DNA from: Gluconacetobacter entanii
GTDB taxonomy: Bacteria > Pseudomonadota > Alphaproteobacteria > Acetobacterales > Acetobacteraceae
DNA length: 33,310 bases
NCBI RefSeq assembly: GCF_003206495.1
Contig: NZ_NKUF01000030.1
Location: 1 to 33,310 of the forward strand
Direction: 5' to 3'
Made by a program: the position numbers and the translations under genes. The notes under the pieces are model-generated. The model did not search any database, was not told the DNA's origin, and saw nothing but the letters and a program-made list of their open reading frames with translations. This document shows, one piece after another, positions 31,580-33,310 of this stretch (within the stretch, counting starts at the first letter, position 1; each line of letters begins with the position of its first letter).

Positions 31580-32536
31580 ATGCCGAAGAATGTCGTAAAT
31601 CCCGAATTTCTTCCGATTTTGGAAAAGATGCCTTCCTTTGACGGGCTGTCGGATCGGTCGTTGCCGGAAGTGCGCGAAATTTTCATGACGGCGGTGCGCC
31701 TGATCGAAGGACGCCCCCTGCCGGATGTTGAAACGCAGGAAGAATACGTGCCCGGCCCGGCAGGGGCGCCGGATGTCCGTGTGCTGATTTACCGGCCGCG
31801 TGAGCGTCGGCCCAATGCGCCTGCCATGGTCTATATCCATGGGGGCGGGCTTGTCTCCGGCCATCCCGAGGTTGACGACCCCAAATGTCAGGTTCTGGCC
31901 AGCAAGATGGGCTTTGTCGTCGTTTCCGTCGATTACCGTCTTGCGCCGGAGGTCAAATATCCCGGCGCGATCGAGGACTGTTACGCCGTACTGAAATGGG
32001 TGCATGAGAATGCGGCGACACTGGGCATCAACCGTGACAAGGTGGTTGTCGCGGGCGAAAGTGCGGGTGGCGGACTGAGCGCGGCCCTGTCGCTGATGGC
32101 GCGCGACCGCAAGGAATACAGGCTTGCCTACCAATTGCTGATCTATCCGATGCTTGATGACCGGACGGCGACGAAAGTGGACCCGGCCCCGGATTTCGGG
32201 GAATATGTCTGGACGCGTTCCGCCAACAAATTCGCATGGGAGGCCTATCTGGGGGTGGCCGCAGGCGGGGCCGATACGCCGGCCTATGCCTCTGCCGCGC
32301 GTGCAAAGGATCTGTCCGGGCTTCCGCCCACGTTCATCGGGGTGGGATCCATGGACCTGTTCCTGTGCGAGGATCTGGAATATGCCCGTCGCCTGATGGC
32401 GTCCGGCGTCCCGACGGAGGTTTCGGTGGTGCCGGGTGCCTATCATGTCTTCGATATGTTTGTACCCGATGCGGAGTTGTCGCGACGCTTCATGGATTCC
32501 TACTGCGCGGGCCTGAAGCGGACGCTGGGCCTGTAA
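31580..32536 (+). CDS. HSL-family alpha/beta hydrolase (esterase/acetyl hydrolase)
   Basis: A 318-residue enzyme of the hormone-sensitive-lipase family. The oxyanion motif HGGGLVSG begins at His87, the nucleophile is Ser161 in VAGESAGGGLSAAL, followed by the acid near GVGSMDLFLCED and the His in PGAYHVFD. The conserved VDYRLAPEVKYPGAIEDCYA block is present. It hydrolyses short-chain esters in the cytoplasm; no signal peptide is seen. The Shine-Dalgarno (AGAGG) is rather far from the ATG at 31580. It is convergent with the interrupted MFS gene. Confidence 0.93.
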   Translation: MPKNVVNPEFLPILEKMPSFDGLSDRSLPEVREIFMTAVRLIEGRPLPDVETQEEYVPGPAGAPDVRVLIYRPRERRPNAPAMVYIHGGGLVSGHPEVDDPKCQVLASKMGFVVVSVDYRLAPEVKYPGAIEDCYAVLKWVHENAATLGINRDKVVVAGESAGGGLSAALSLMARDRKEYRLAYQLLIYPMLDDRTATKVDPAPDFGEYVWTRSANKFAWEAYLGVAAGGADTPAYASAARAKDLSGLPPTFIGVGSMDLFLCEDLEYARRLMASGVPTEVSVVPGAYHVFDMFVPDAELSRRFMDSYCAGLKRTLGL

Positions 32537-32611
32537 ACCGGGCAGGGACATGTGCAGAAACGGGTTGCGTCCGCGTGATCGCGCCCGTGGCCTGCGGCCC
32601 GAAGGGAAGCG

Positions 32612-33214
32612 TTACGGCCGGGCGCGCCGTGACGTGGCCTTCGGCAGCCGGAATGTCGCCAGAAGCAGGCAGCCATGAAAGACACAGAGCAGGCCGAAGG
32701 CCGCCGTGAAAGCCGCTGAGACCGCAGGAGGAGTGGTGGCATGCGACAGTCGCCACCCCAGTAACGTGGCGCAGAGCGTGGTCAGGGTCGGGCCACCGAT
32801 ACGCTGCACGATATTGAGGGCGACGGTCGCCATGGGGATTTCCGCAGGTGTGACGGATGCATACCCCGCGCTCATCGCCGGGATCCCGATGATCCCAGTT
32901 CCTGCCCCACGCAGGAAAAGTGCTGTCGCAAGGACGAAGATGTTGAAACCGGAGCAGGCGAGCACGGCAAGCATCAGGGTGCCAAGTCCCGAACAGATGG
33001 CCCCGTAACGGGTCAGCCTGCGGATGCCAAAATGCGCGGTCAGGCGTCCTGTCAGCGGATATGTGCACATCATGCCCACGCCCAGCGGCGCCATGAACCA
33101 GCCCGTCCGTTCCGCAGGGATGCCGCAGGCATGGATGAGCCAGACCGGCAGGAGCATCTGTCCCGCGAACGCAACCCCGTTCACCATGAACATGATCAGC
33201 GCGGAAGCGGAGAA
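32612..33214 (-). pseudogene. DHA2-type MFS transporter, C-terminal part (interrupted by IS256-family element)
   Basis: The last 200 residues of a drug:H+ antiporter of the 14-helix DHA2 group. FSASALIMFMVNGVAFAGQM, LLPVWLIHACG, PLGVGMMCTYPLTGRL and RGAGTGIIGIPAMSAGYASV span about six membrane helices. On the 5' side the frame continues directly into the IS256-type end at 33215, so the N-terminal eight or so helices lie beyond the IS or are lost. The frame within the IS end makes a false start (MLMRGLLFEQ), which is not part of the transporter. Confidence 0.82.
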
Positions 33215-33310
33215 GGGACTATCCTGAATTTTGTGCGGTGTGGTGATAAATTGCTCGAAGAGGAGCCCCCGCATGAGCATTGATAAAGACCTCCTGGACC
33301 GCCTGATGGA
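33215..33310 (+). mobile_element. Right-edge fragment of an IS256-family insertion sequence
   Basis: The terminal sequence GGGACTATCCTGAATTTTG begins at 33215, where the MFS reading frame stops matching its family, and the transposase start lies 58 bases inside. The TCxGAATTTTGTG pattern is usual for IS256-family ends. The rest of the element is outside the window. Confidence 0.75.
33273..33310 (+). CDS. IS256-family transposase, N-terminal fragment (partial)
   Basis: ATG 33273, with GGAG seven bases upstream, opens MSIDKDLLDRLM, which is a typical IS256-family (mutator type) transposase start. The gene runs off the window. Family call rests on these twelve residues plus the terminal repeat. 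Confidence 0.7.
   Translation, partial: MSIDKDLLDRLM

Noticed and set aside
31463-32551. 362-codon minus-strand frame
   Set aside because: Antisense of the HSL esterase, no recognisable domain, rich in Arg/His/Gly as expected for a shadow frame.

Overview
The window looks like an accessory, insertion-sequence-rich segment (plasmid or genomic island) of an alphaproteobacterium. The best guess is an acetic acid bacterium (Komagataeibacter/Gluconacetobacter type), inferred from the GC-rich coding style, the set of IS families and gene types such as the KGG-repeat stress protein, the DUF892 protein and a pyruvate-oxidase-like TPP enzyme. No rRNA, tRNA or CRISPR array was seen. Both window edges cut through insertion sequences: an IS3-family end on the left and an IS256-family end on the right.

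Region 1 (1-12.5 kb) is a mobile-element and gene-decay zone. It holds a trypsin-like protease gene cut by an IS3-type element, a relBE toxin-antitoxin pair, and a remnant of a Bcr/CflA-type efflux gene. A TetR-type regulator gene is split by a complete IS407-group element with a 4-bp target duplication. Intact genes follow: an aldo/keto reductase, an atypical SDR with a divergent MmyB-like regulator, and an AraC regulator divergent from a CynX/NimT-type MFS transporter. There is also a decayed SDR, an IS1182-family element, and a graveyard of serine-recombinase, IS5 and isochorismatase-like fragments.

Region 2 (13.2-16.5 kb) is stress and metabolism: a KGG-repeat protein behind a possible EcfG-type promoter, a DUF892 (YciE/YciF) ferritin-like protein, a TPP-dependent pyruvate-oxidase/acetolactate-synthase-like enzyme, and a small enolase-superfamily remnant.

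Region 3 (16.5-21.4 kb) is the most interesting part, a compact fluoride-resistance island. Two clear fluoride (crcB-motif) riboswitches lie on the + strand. One precedes a three-gene operon (histidine phosphatase, DUF211 protein, VIT1/CCC1-like membrane protein). The other precedes an accessory enolase, the classical fluoride target. A third, divergent riboswitch candidate lies on the - strand ahead of uspA (frameshifted) and crcB (Fluc fluoride channel). In the two clear switches the strand that forms the pseudoknot can instead pair with a downstream segment; in the first, that segment contains the Shine-Dalgarno sequence.

Region 4 (21.5-24.8 kb) is a MerR regulon. An alpha/beta hydrolase (non-heme haloperoxidase type), a DJ-1/PfpI protein and an NAD(P)-binding reductase/epimerase surround a merR gene, and all three have near-identical 19-bp-spaced MerR-type promoters.

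Region 5 (24.8-33.3 kb) carries a broken DUF3224 gene, a DUF1697 gene, an IS5 scar, a phytanoyl-CoA-dioxygenase-like gene, a zinc-independent MDR oxidoreductase, a FAD aromatic hydroxylase, a secreted protein of unknown function, an HSL-type esterase, and a DHA2-type MFS transporter interrupted by the IS256 element. All functional calls rest on reading the sequence; no database search was possible.
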